Positions 57,571-64,000 of a stretch of DNA of 64,000 bases are shown here, one piece after another; within the stretch, counting starts at the first letter, position 1; each line of letters opens with the position of its first letter. The DNA is from Pseudomonas brassicacearum subsp. neoaurantiaca. GTDB lineage: Bacteria > Pseudomonadota > Gammaproteobacteria > Pseudomonadales > Pseudomonadaceae. The translations under genes were made by a program, and so were the position numbers. The notes beneath the pieces were generated by a model. That model made no database searches, was not told the origin of the DNA, and saw only the letters and a program-made list of their open reading frames with translations. The stretch lies in the NCBI RefSeq assembly GCF_013608025.1, contig NZ_VDLV01000011.1:112679-176678 (forward strand), in the 5' to 3' direction.

Positions 57571-59294
57571 AACTCAGGCCCCATGGAAAAGTGCAATCGA
57601 ATGCCGCCCTCGTCATCCAGCGCATGGGCCAGGTCGAGGCGGATCGGGCCGACCGGCGACACCCAGCGCACACCGATGCCCACGCCGGTCTTGAGGCTCG
57701 GCAGGTCGAGACTGTTGAAAGAGTTGCCCTGGTCAACGAAGGTCGCCACCCGCCACTTTTCCGCGACCGAATATTGATATTCGAGGCTGCCGGCCACCAT
57801 GTAGCGTCCGCCGATGCGATCACCTTCCGAGTTCTCCGGCGACAGGCTCTGGTAGTCGTAGCCGCGCACGCTCTGGTCGCCGCCAGCAAAAAACCGCAGG
57901 GATGGCGGAACCGATTTGTAGCCGTTAGTGGCACTGCCGCCGACCTGGGCCCGCGCCAGGAAACGATGCTTGTCGAATACCGTGGTCAGGCCCTTGACCA
58001 TGGCGGTGCCGTATAAAAGGTTGTTGTCCGAGCCCAGCCCTTCCTTGGCGACCTTGGTGTCGAACTGCAGGCGATAGCCATTGTGTGGGTCGATACGGTT
58101 GTCGCTGCGCAGGTACGAATAGCTGACGCCCGGCATCAGCAACGTGCTCAGGCCGGAGTCGTCGCCGAGACGGTATTCCTCGCGCTGCCATTTGAGCGAC
58201 ACCACCCGCTGCCAGCCACTGGGCAACTTGCTGTGCCATTCCGGCCCCACGGTCAACAGCTTGCTGAGGGTGTCGGTACCGGCCAGCTCTTCATATTGAT
58301 AACCACCGGCGTAGCGCAGCTTGTCGGTCAACGGCGGGTCCAGCGGCACGTCGTACCAGAGGCCGACGTTTTGCCGGGGCGCCGAAACTTCCGTTTCCCA
58401 ACCGTAGCTGTGCCCTTGCGGATTGACCCAGTGACGCGTCCAGTTGGCCTTTGCCCGTGGCCCGACGTCGGTGGAGAAACCCAGCCCCAGGCCCATGGTG
58501 CGTGGCTTGCGGGTGTCGAGCTTGACCGCGACCGGAATGACATTGTCGGTGGCTGCCGTGGGCGCCGCATCGACCCGAACGCCCTCGAAATAGCCGCTCG
58601 ATTGCAAGGCCTGGTTGAGTTCGGCCATGAGCTCGGAGTCGTAGGGCGCGCCGGCCTTGAATGGCACCATGCGGCGCAGCAAGTCCTCGTCGAAGGGCGT
58701 GTCGCCTTCGAAACTGACCGGGCCCAGGGCGTAGCGCGGACCGCTGTCGTAGATCAACTCGATGTCGGCAACGCCGGCCTGCGGGTCCACGCGCAACGCT
58801 TGGCTAACGAATCGCCCACTGAAAAAACCATAGCGCGAGGCCTGGTTCAGGATCGTTCGCTTGGCATCTTCATAGCGACCATGGTTGAGCACCGCGCCTG
58901 ACTTGAGGCCCGCATTGTCTGGCACGCGGAAACCCTTGAGCGACGCCGCTGGGCCTTCGATGCGGATCGTGACATTGCGCAAGTGCACCGGCTCGCCGGG
59001 GTCGATGGTCAAGATCAGGCGCGGCGCCTTGCCCGTCGTGACCTCGCTGTCGATCTGCGGCTGGTAATAGCCCAACGCCTGGGCCGCTTTGCGCGCCTGC
59101 TCCTCGGCGCCGCGACTGAAGCGCAGCAACGCCTCTTCGTCACGATCGCCCACACCACCGATGTAGCCTTCTACGTTGGCCTTGAGTTCGTCATTGGAGG
59201 GTTTGACCCGCACATCCAATTCACTTTGTGCCAGCGCCACGCAGCTGAGGGACAGCAAAAGCGCGCCACCGGTCATTCGTCCTGGGAAATTCAT
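57567..59294 (-). CDS. tamA: Translocation and assembly module TamA (Omp85 family)
   Basis: The 575-residue protein has a signal peptide (MNFPGRMTGGALLLSLSCVALA), three POTRA domains and a C-terminal Omp85 beta-barrel with GYDYQSLSPE (RGYDYQ is the VRGY-like motif of barrel loop 6) and a final SMGPEL. It is the outer membrane partner of TamB, and its order and overlap with tamB are usual. Confidence 0.97.
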   Translation of the reverse strand: MNFPGRMTGGALLLSLSCVALAQSELDVRVKPSNDELKANVEGYIGGVGDRDEEALLRFSRGAEEQARKAAQALGYYQPQIDSEVTTGKAPRLILTIDPGEPVHLRNVTIRIEGPAASLKGFRVPDNAGLKSGAVLNHGRYEDAKRTILNQASRYGFFSGRFVSQALRVDPQAGVADIELIYDSGPRYALGPVSFEGDTPFDEDLLRRMVPFKAGAPYDSELMAELNQALQSSGYFEGVRVDAAPTAATDNVIPVAVKLDTRKPRTMGLGLGFSTDVGPRAKANWTRHWVNPQGHSYGWETEVSAPRQNVGLWYDVPLDPPLTDKLRYAGGYQYEELAGTDTLSKLLTVGPEWHSKLPSGWQRVVSLKWQREEYRLGDDSGLSTLLMPGVSYSYLRSDNRIDPHNGYRLQFDTKVAKEGLGSDNNLLYGTAMVKGLTTVFDKHRFLARAQVGGSATNGYKSVPPSLRFFAGGDQSVRGYDYQSLSPENSEGDRIGGRYMVAGSLEYQYSVAEKWRVATFVDQGNSFNSLDLPSLKTGVGIGVRWVSPVGPIRLDLAHALDDEGGIRLHFSMGPEL

Positions 59295-59359
59295 GGCGCG
59301 GATGCTATCACGAGGTTGGGAGCCTGATAGAGCCAGACGCTTCCCAAAAGTTCGTCTGA

Positions 59360-60004
59360 CTAAGCCGTCGCGCTCTGCAGAACCTGCGGGTTCGCATGAA
59401 AGAAAACATGCTCGCGGATCGGTCCTACCGCAATTTCGCCAATTTCCTCATAACCCTGGCGTTTATAAAATTCCAGATAACGGGGATTTCCGGTGTCCAG
59501 CACCACGCCTTGGGAATGCTCGTCCACGGCACACCAGTTGTGCACCGCCTCGAGCAACTGTTCGCCGTAGTGTTTGCCCTGGAATTGCGGATGAACGCCC
59601 AGCAACGGCAATACATGCACCGCGTCCGAAGGCAGGCAGGCCAGCACGGCGGCGTGGTATTCCAGGTACCGTCGGGTACAGCGGAATCCGGTGCTCAAGA
59701 CCATGCGCAGGCGCCAGGCCCAACTCTCCGTGATGCCCAGGCGCCGCTGCGGCGGGGCGATCAGGGCGATGCCGATCAGGCGGTCGTTGACCAGCAGGCC
59801 GATCGCCGGCAGGTCCTGGAGGAAATGCTGTTTGACCAGTTCACGCACGGTCGCCCGTACCCGCTGTTCATAGCCGGGACGCTCGGACTCGAACAGGTAG
59901 CTGAAAGTCGGCTCGTGGCGATAGGCCTGGTAGAGCAACGAACGGGCTTCGCGGGAATAGCCGCTGTCGAGCATATGGATATCAGCAGTGGCGGTTTCAG
60001 GCAT
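59360..60004 (-). CDS. GNAT-family N-acetyltransferase
   Basis: The 214-residue protein, MPETATADIHMLDSGYSREARSLLYQAYRHEPTFSYLF..., has the acetyl-CoA site VLPLLGVHPQFQGKHYGEQLLEAVHNW and the later GVVLDTGNPRYLEFYKRQGYEEIGEI. AGGAG lies about 10 bases before the ATG. The substrate is unknown. Confidence 0.92.
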   Translation of the reverse strand: MPETATADIHMLDSGYSREARSLLYQAYRHEPTFSYLFESERPGYEQRVRATVRELVKQHFLQDLPAIGLLVNDRLIGIALIAPPQRRLGITESWAWRLRMVLSTGFRCTRRYLEYHAAVLACLPSDAVHVLPLLGVHPQFQGKHYGEQLLEAVHNWCAVDEHSQGVVLDTGNPRYLEFYKRQGYEEIGEIAVGPIREHVFFHANPQVLQSATA

Positions 60005-60178
60005 GGCGTTGCGTCTCCTGGGCAGGCTCGGTGAGGCCTCCTCTTATTGACTACGAACCCGATAGGGCTGCGATCGTTCCTACATGCCAAGGACATTAGC
60101 AGTGCATTTGTCCTACTGCCACGCTAGCCCCGTTCCCACATGTCAGCTAGCATCGCAGTTTTGCCAGGACAGCCGACC

Positions 60179-60991
60179 ATGAAGATCGTCTCCTTCAACA
60201 TCAACGGCCTGCGAGCCCGTCCCCATCAGTTGGCGGCACTGATCGACAAGCACCAGCCGGACGTGATCGGGTTGCAGGAAACCAAGGTCCACGACGAACA
60301 GTTCCCGCTGGCCGAAGTGCAAGCCCTGGGTTATCACGTGCATTACCACGGGCAGAAAGGCCACTACGGCGTTGCCCTCCTCTCACGCCAAGCGCCGTTG
60401 ACCTTGCACAAAGGCTTCGAGACTGACGACGAAGATGCCCAGCGGCGTTTCATCTGGGGTACGTTTGCCGATGCCAACGGTGTGCCGGTGACCATCATGA
60501 ACGGTTATTTCCCACAAGGTGAAAGCCGCGATCACCCCACCAAATTCCCGGCCAAAGAGCGCTTCTACAGCGATCTGCAGCAACTATTGGAAACCCGCTT
60601 CAGCAACGACCAACCGGTCGTGGTGATGGGCGACGTCAATATTTCCCCGGAGGACTGTGACATCGGCATCGGCCCGGACAACATGAAGCGCTGGCTGAAA
60701 ACCGGTAAATGCAGCTTCCTGCCGGAAGAGCGCGAGTGGATGGCCCGCCTGAAGAATTGGGGCCTGGTGGACAGCTTCCGCCATTTGAACCCGGACGTGA
60801 CCGACCGCTTCAGCTGGTTCGATTACCGCAGCCGCGGTTTTGAAGACGAACCCAAGCGCGGCCTGCGCATCGACGTGATCCTGGCGTCCCACGGCCTACT
60901 GCCACGGGTCAAGGATGCTGGCGTGGACTACGAACTGCGGGGCATGGAAAAGCCGTCGGATCATGCGCCGATCTGGTTGGAATTGAGCTGA
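60179..60991 (+). CDS. xthA: Exodeoxyribonuclease III
   Basis: The protein of 270 residues starts [39 protein letters not shown] and has the catalytic residues in [18 protein letters not shown] and SDHAPIW. It is an AP endonuclease and 3'-repair exonuclease. An ATG 13 codons upstream has no family support. Confidence 0.97.
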   Translation: MKIVSFNINGLRARPHQLAALIDKHQPDVIGLQETKVHDEQFPLAEVQALGYHVHYHGQKGHYGVALLSRQAPLTLHKGFETDDEDAQRRFIWGTFADANGVPVTIMNGYFPQGESRDHPTKFPAKERFYSDLQQLLETRFSNDQPVVVMGDVNISPEDCDIGIGPDNMKRWLKTGKCSFLPEEREWMARLKNWGLVDSFRHLNPDVTDRFSWFDYRSRGFEDEPKRGLRIDVILASHGLLPRVKDAGVDYELRGMEKPSDHAPIWLELS

Positions 60992-61025
60992 ATCCAAACC
61001 TTCAGGTTCTCTGTAAGAGATCCCC

Positions 61026-61114
61026 TGTGGGAGCGAGCTTGCTCGCGATAGCGGTTTATCTGCCACATCAATACTGACTGTGCTGCCGTCATCGCGAGCA
61101 AGCTCGCTCCCACA
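61026..61114. repeat. REPIN, GTGGGAGCGAGC family
   Basis: Complete inverted pair between xthA and the PstS/OmpA fusion gene. Confidence 0.92.
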
Positions 61115-61214
61115 GTTGCTGCGCCGGCCATTCGCCGGCGTCGCAACCCTGTCATCTTTCAGTAACCCGACTGACTTAATCTTCCGGCACTTCCCTGGTT
61201 TCCAAGGTGCCGGC

Positions 61215-62549
61215 ATGCGGCTGTGCGTTGTGTTTTTCCTCGGCCTCTGGCTGCCATGCGTGGCATGGGCCGGCCGTTTGCCCATTCCCGAACACGGCCC
61301 TGCCCTGCGTCTCCAGGGCTCCAACACCATCGGCGCGGCGTTGGCGCCGGCGCTGGTCCGCGGGCTTATGGAAGAACAGGGGTTGCTCAAGGTCAGCACC
61401 GAAATCACCGGCCGCGACAACGAGCAACGCATCGTCGGGCAGACCGCCGAAGGCCAGCGAGTCACAGTCGACATCGCCGCCCACGGCTCCAGCACCGGAT
61501 TCACTGCCCTCAAGCAAGCCAACGCCGACCTCGCCGCGTCTTCCCGGCCGATCAAGGAAAGCGAACTGAAGGACCTGGCAGCCCTTGGCGATCTGAAAAG
61601 CCCTACATCCGAACAGATCATTGCCATCGACGGCCTGGCGATTATTCTTCACCCACAAAACCCATTGCGGCAGCTCGATACCGTGCAATTGGCGCGCATT
61701 TTCAGCGGCGAGGCAAAAACCTGGGAAGCGGTGGGTGGCGCCGGCGGGCCGATTCATGTGTATGCCCGGGACGAGCAGTCCGGCACTTATGACACTTTCA
61801 AGGAATTGGTACTCAACCGACAGGGGAAAAAGCTGGATCCTACGGCCAGACGCTTCGAATCCAGTGATCAACTGTCGGATGCTGTCAGCCAGGACCCGCA
61901 AGGCATCGGTTTCATCGGTCTGCCCTACGTGCGCCAGGCGAAACCTCTGGCGATCGTCGACGGCGATTCCCAACCCATGTTGCCACTGAGCAACCTGATT
62001 GCCACCGAGGACTATCCCCTGTCCCGGCGTTTGTTCTTTTATCTACCGCCCTTGCAGACCAATCCGTGGGCTGAAGCGCTCGTGGACTTCGCCCAAAGCG
62101 AACAGGGCCAGGCCATCGTCGCGGCCAACGGTTTCATCGCCCAGACCGTCCAGGCCATGTCCGTCACGCCCAACGCCTTGATGCCCGAGGGTTATCAGGC
62201 CCTCAGCCGCCATGCCCAGCGCTTGACGGTGAATTTTCGTTTCGAAGAAGGCAGTGCCAGCCTCGATAACAAGGCCCATCAGGACCTCGGTCGCGTGCTC
62301 GACTACATCAAGCAGCATGGCAAGGCCGACCGGCGCGTGACCCTGGTGGGTTTTGGTGACGCCAAGGACGATCCGGCGCGCGCCGACCTGCTGTCCAAAC
62401 TGCGGGCGATGGCGGTGCGGCGTGAATTGGTCAAATTCGGCGTGGCGTTGCGCGAAATACGCGGGTTCGGCGCTTTGATGCCGGTGGCGGCCAACAGTGA
62501 GGATGAAGGACGGGTTCGCAATCGGCGGGTGGAGGTTTGGGTTTACTAA
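61215..62549 (+). CDS. PstS-like phosphate-binding domain fused to an OmpA domain
   Basis: The protein of 444 residues has a signal peptide (MRLCVVFFLGLWLPCVAWA), a PstS-like binding domain with LRLQGSNTIGAALAPALV, AASSRPIKESELKDL and DEQSGTYDTFKELVL (about residues 30-300), and a C-terminal OmpA-like domain starting LTVNFRFEEGSASLDNKAHQDLGRVLDYI with GFGDAKDDPARADLLSKLRAMAVRRELVKFG and ending RNRRVEVWVY. It should be a periplasmic phosphate-like ligand binder tethered to peptidoglycan. No pst transporter genes are near. The start is weak (AAGGTG). Confidence 0.93.
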   Translation: MRLCVVFFLGLWLPCVAWAGRLPIPEHGPALRLQGSNTIGAALAPALVRGLMEEQGLLKVSTEITGRDNEQRIVGQTAEGQRVTVDIAAHGSSTGFTALKQANADLAASSRPIKESELKDLAALGDLKSPTSEQIIAIDGLAIILHPQNPLRQLDTVQLARIFSGEAKTWEAVGGAGGPIHVYARDEQSGTYDTFKELVLNRQGKKLDPTARRFESSDQLSDAVSQDPQGIGFIGLPYVRQAKPLAIVDGDSQPMLPLSNLIATEDYPLSRRLFFYLPPLQTNPWAEALVDFAQSEQGQAIVAANGFIAQTVQAMSVTPNALMPEGYQALSRHAQRLTVNFRFEEGSASLDNKAHQDLGRVLDYIKQHGKADRRVTLVGFGDAKDDPARADLLSKLRAMAVRRELVKFGVALREIRGFGALMPVAANSEDEGRVRNRRVEVWVY

Positions 62550-62579
62550 ACGCCACAATCAAAAGACGAACTCGCTTTT

Positions 62580-62709
62580 GTGGCGAGGGAGCTTGCTCCC
62601 GTTCGGCTGCGCAGCGGTCGTAGAACGGCCGACGCGGGGGTCCTGGATGACCACTCCAGCCACTTTTGGGGCGGCTGCGCCACCCAGCGGGAGCAAGCTC
62701 CCTCGCCAC
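62580..62709. repeat. REPIN, GTGGCGAGGGAGC family, before DUF6124 copy A
   Basis: Arms GTGGCGAGGGAGCTTGCTCC and GGGAGCAAGCTCCCTCGCCAC enclose about 90 bases. It is part of the unit that is duplicated with the downstream gene: the right arm and the following bases recur in front of copy B. Confidence 0.9.
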
Positions 62710-62718
62710 AAAAGCCTT

Positions 62719-63056
62719 GATGTTTATCTGGATAACCTTGGCGTAGGAACGGGCGCTCGCGCCTTGCGCCATTGCCTGCAACTACGCCAGAATCCGCCGA
62801 CTTGTGCGCCTTGAGGGCGGGCTTTACTGTTGCTCGGTCGTTGAAAATCAGCGATCGGGTTTGGTAGCCCGGGCTTTCGGTGCATAGCGTCACCTCTCGC
62901 AAGTGCAGAAATGCGCTTCGCTTTATGGTGGCCCTGCGCAGGGTCTCTTCGGAGACGCCGGCTCCGATGCCCGGTCTACCAACCTTCGTATGGCCACCAC
63001 CCTTCGTTTGGTAGCGTGAGGGTAATGGCTCCTTTCAAATGCATCGGAGTTTCATC
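62719..63056 (+). other. Structured leader of DUF6124 copy A
   Basis: The 338 bases before the gene have three parts. An outer block (62719-62873, 155 bases) matches the leader of copy B with one difference. It ends in TTGGTAGCCCGGG, whose near-complement CCCGGTCTACCAA lies at 62970-62982. Between them is a variable part with hairpins TGCGC/GCGCA (62912-62940) and GTCTC-TTCG-GAGAC (62943-62956). A third element TTGGTAG (63008-63014) precedes the GGAG site at 63046-63049. Promoter position is unknown. Confidence 0.6.
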
Positions 63057-63395
63057 ATGTTCAAAGCAACCCCAAATCCGCCGGAAAACGATCCAGCCGA
63101 CTCGCAAGCGCTCGACAAAGCAGCGGCAGACCGCGCCCTTGATTACTACCTCAAACCCAAATCCAGCAAACCGAAAACCGACCCAGGCCAGCTCTTCACG
63201 CTCATCAACGGCATCGACACCGAAGCCCTCCTCGCCAACCTCAGCGAAACCCTGGCCTCGGCCAACGCCATGATCAATGACCTTGCCTTCGACCTGGACG
63301 GCTCACGCCGGCACGTCGCCCTGGGCATCCTGCAACTGATCGAACTGAGCGGACTGCTGGCCAATCGCGCGCTGAATAACGTCGACCCGCGCTAG
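63057..63395 (+). CDS. DUF6124 small protein, copy A
   Basis: The 112-residue protein, MFKATPNPPENDPADSQALDKAAADRALDYYLKP..., has a polar N-terminal half and a C-terminal helical half (LFTLINGIDTEALLANLSETLASANAMINDLAFDLDGSRRHVALGILQLIELSGLLANRALNN). It belongs to the DUF6124 (earlier DUF3077) family of Pseudomonas, of unknown function. GGAG is 7 bases before the ATG. No signal peptide. Confidence 0.85.
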   Translation: MFKATPNPPENDPADSQALDKAAADRALDYYLKPKSSKPKTDPGQLFTLINGIDTEALLANLSETLASANAMINDLAFDLDGSRRHVALGILQLIELSGLLANRALNNVDPR

Positions 63396-63413
63396 CCGAA
63401 GCAACACATCCCT

Positions 63414-63524
63414 GTGGCGAGGGAGCTTGCTCCCGCTGGGTGGCGAAGCGGCTCCCAAGATTCTGAATGAATCCAAAAACTTGGGCCTGCTATGCAGTCC
63501 AGCGGGAGCAAGCTCCCTCGCCAC
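63414..63524. repeat. REPIN, GTGGCGAGGGAGC family, before DUF6124 copy B
   Basis: A complete inverted pair starting 19 bases after the stop of copy A. Its interior differs from the REPIN before copy A. Confidence 0.9.
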
Positions 63525-63533
63525 AGAAGCCCT

Positions 63534-63854
63534 GATGTTTATCTGGATAACCTTGGCGTAGGAACGGGCGCTCGCGCCTTGCGCCATTGCCTACAACTAC
63601 GCCAGAATCCGCCGACTTGTGCGCCTTGAGGGCGGGCTTTACTGTTGCTCGGTCGTTGAAAATCAGCGATCGGGTTTGGTAGCCCGGGTAAAACTAAGGC
63701 GCACAGCTCCGGCATATTTATTATGGCGGCTGTGCGTGGGGCGCCTCTTGGCGCGCTGGGTTTGCCTTGGTACCCGGTCTACCAACCTGCGTATAGTCGC
63801 CACCCAATGTTTGGTAGCAAAGGGTTGTGACTCCCATTACCAAGGAGTTTCATC
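63534..63854 (+). other. Structured leader of DUF6124 copy B
   Basis: Outer block 63534-63688 is nearly identical to 62719-62873. The variable part has CGCACAGC/GCTGTGCG (63700-63736) and GCGCC-TCTT-GGCGC (63741-63754), the same places as in copy A but with different bases. The elements TTGGTAG (63676-63682), CTACCAA (63779-63785) and TTGGTAG (63811-63817) recur in the same order. Confidence 0.6.
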
Positions 63855-64000
63855 ATGTTCAAAGCAACCCCAAACCCGCCGGAAAACGATCCAGCCGACT
63901 CGCAAGCGCTCGACAAAGCAGCGGCAGACCGCGCCCTCGATTACTACCTCAAACCCAAATCCAGCAAACCGAAAACCGACCCAGGCCAGCTCTTCACGCT
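63855..64000 (+). CDS. DUF6124 small protein, copy B (runs off the window)
   Basis: The first 48 codons are present and encode the same residues as copy A; the two differ by only two synonymous bases in 146. The window ends inside the gene. Copy spacing, start to start, is 798 bases. Further copies may follow. Confidence 0.85.
   Translation, partial: MFKATPNPPENDPADSQALDKAAADRALDYYLKPKSSKPKTDPGQLFT

Noticed and set aside
62431..62902. Minus-strand frames with QGASARSYAKVIQINIKAFVARELAPAG in the DUF6124 leader
   Set aside because: They translate the repeated leader and REPIN on the wrong strand. The same peptide appears at copy B, and no ribosome site is present.
62861..62982. An invertible DNA segment flanked by TTGGTAGCCCGGG and CCCGGTCTACCAA
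   Set aside because: The interiors of the two copies are in the same orientation (shared TTATGG(T/C)GGC block), and no recombinase gene is nearby, so inversion is not supported.

Overview
The window is a chromosomal segment of a Pseudomonas, almost certainly of the P. fluorescens complex. The evidence is the GC-rich codon use, the RsmE-type CsrA protein, the thrS-infC-rpmI-rplT-pheS-pheT-ihfA-merR-tRNAPro and cysS-glnS-ppiB-lpxH gene orders typical of the genus, a DUF1654 protein, DUF6124 proteins, and many copies of the two REP/REPIN families common in this group.

Region by region. (1) 1-17.4 kb is an accessory catabolic island for a methylated quaternary amine, most likely proline betaine (stachydrine). 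It has a truncated GlxA/AraC-type regulator, a dCache chemoreceptor, an EamA exporter, a stand-alone PutA-like ribbon-helix-helix protein, a betaine-binding protein, a dedicated EtfAB pair, an N-methyl amino acid demethylase of the DgcA/StcD type, a VOC protein, a TetR regulator with a ProC-like reductase, a ProV/ProW-type ABC importer, a Rieske monooxygenase with its reductase, and a LysR regulator. The two divergent intergenic regions share a 12-base operator-like sequence, so one TetR regulator may control the whole island. (2) 17.4-23.5 kb holds small hypothetical genes, a TetR/old-yellow-enzyme/SDR group, a DKNYY-type protein and a small lipoprotein. (3) 23.6-31.1 kb is the conserved translation cluster on the minus strand. 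(4) 31.4-33.4 kb has small envelope proteins and a cold-shock protein. (5) 33.4-40.6 kb is a ribose operon, rbsBACRKD, ending in an exported nucleoside hydrolase, with a clear promoter and a perfect LacI-type operator. (6) 40.5-43.8 kb has small genes, EndA, a SPOR lipoprotein, RsmE and DUF2214. (7) 43.9-48.6 kb is cysS, glnS, ppiB and lpxH. (8) 48.7-53.7 kb is a MarR-controlled EmrAB plus outer membrane factor efflux operon. (9) 53.8-62.5 kb is tamB-tamA, a GNAT, xthA and a PstS/OmpA fusion. (10) 62.5-64 kb is a tandem array of DUF6124 genes, each behind a REPIN and a long structured leader.

The strongest candidate for an undescribed system is the last region. Two copies of a small DUF6124 gene are nearly identical in coding sequence and in the outer leader, but the inner leader has diverged while keeping hairpins in the same places through compensatory changes. 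Three copies of a 7-base element in alternating orientation could form mutually exclusive stems just before the start codon. The second strongest is the betaine island, with its shared operator and its free-standing PutA-like DNA-binding domain.

All assignments rest on reading the sequence and on remembered family features; no database search was run.
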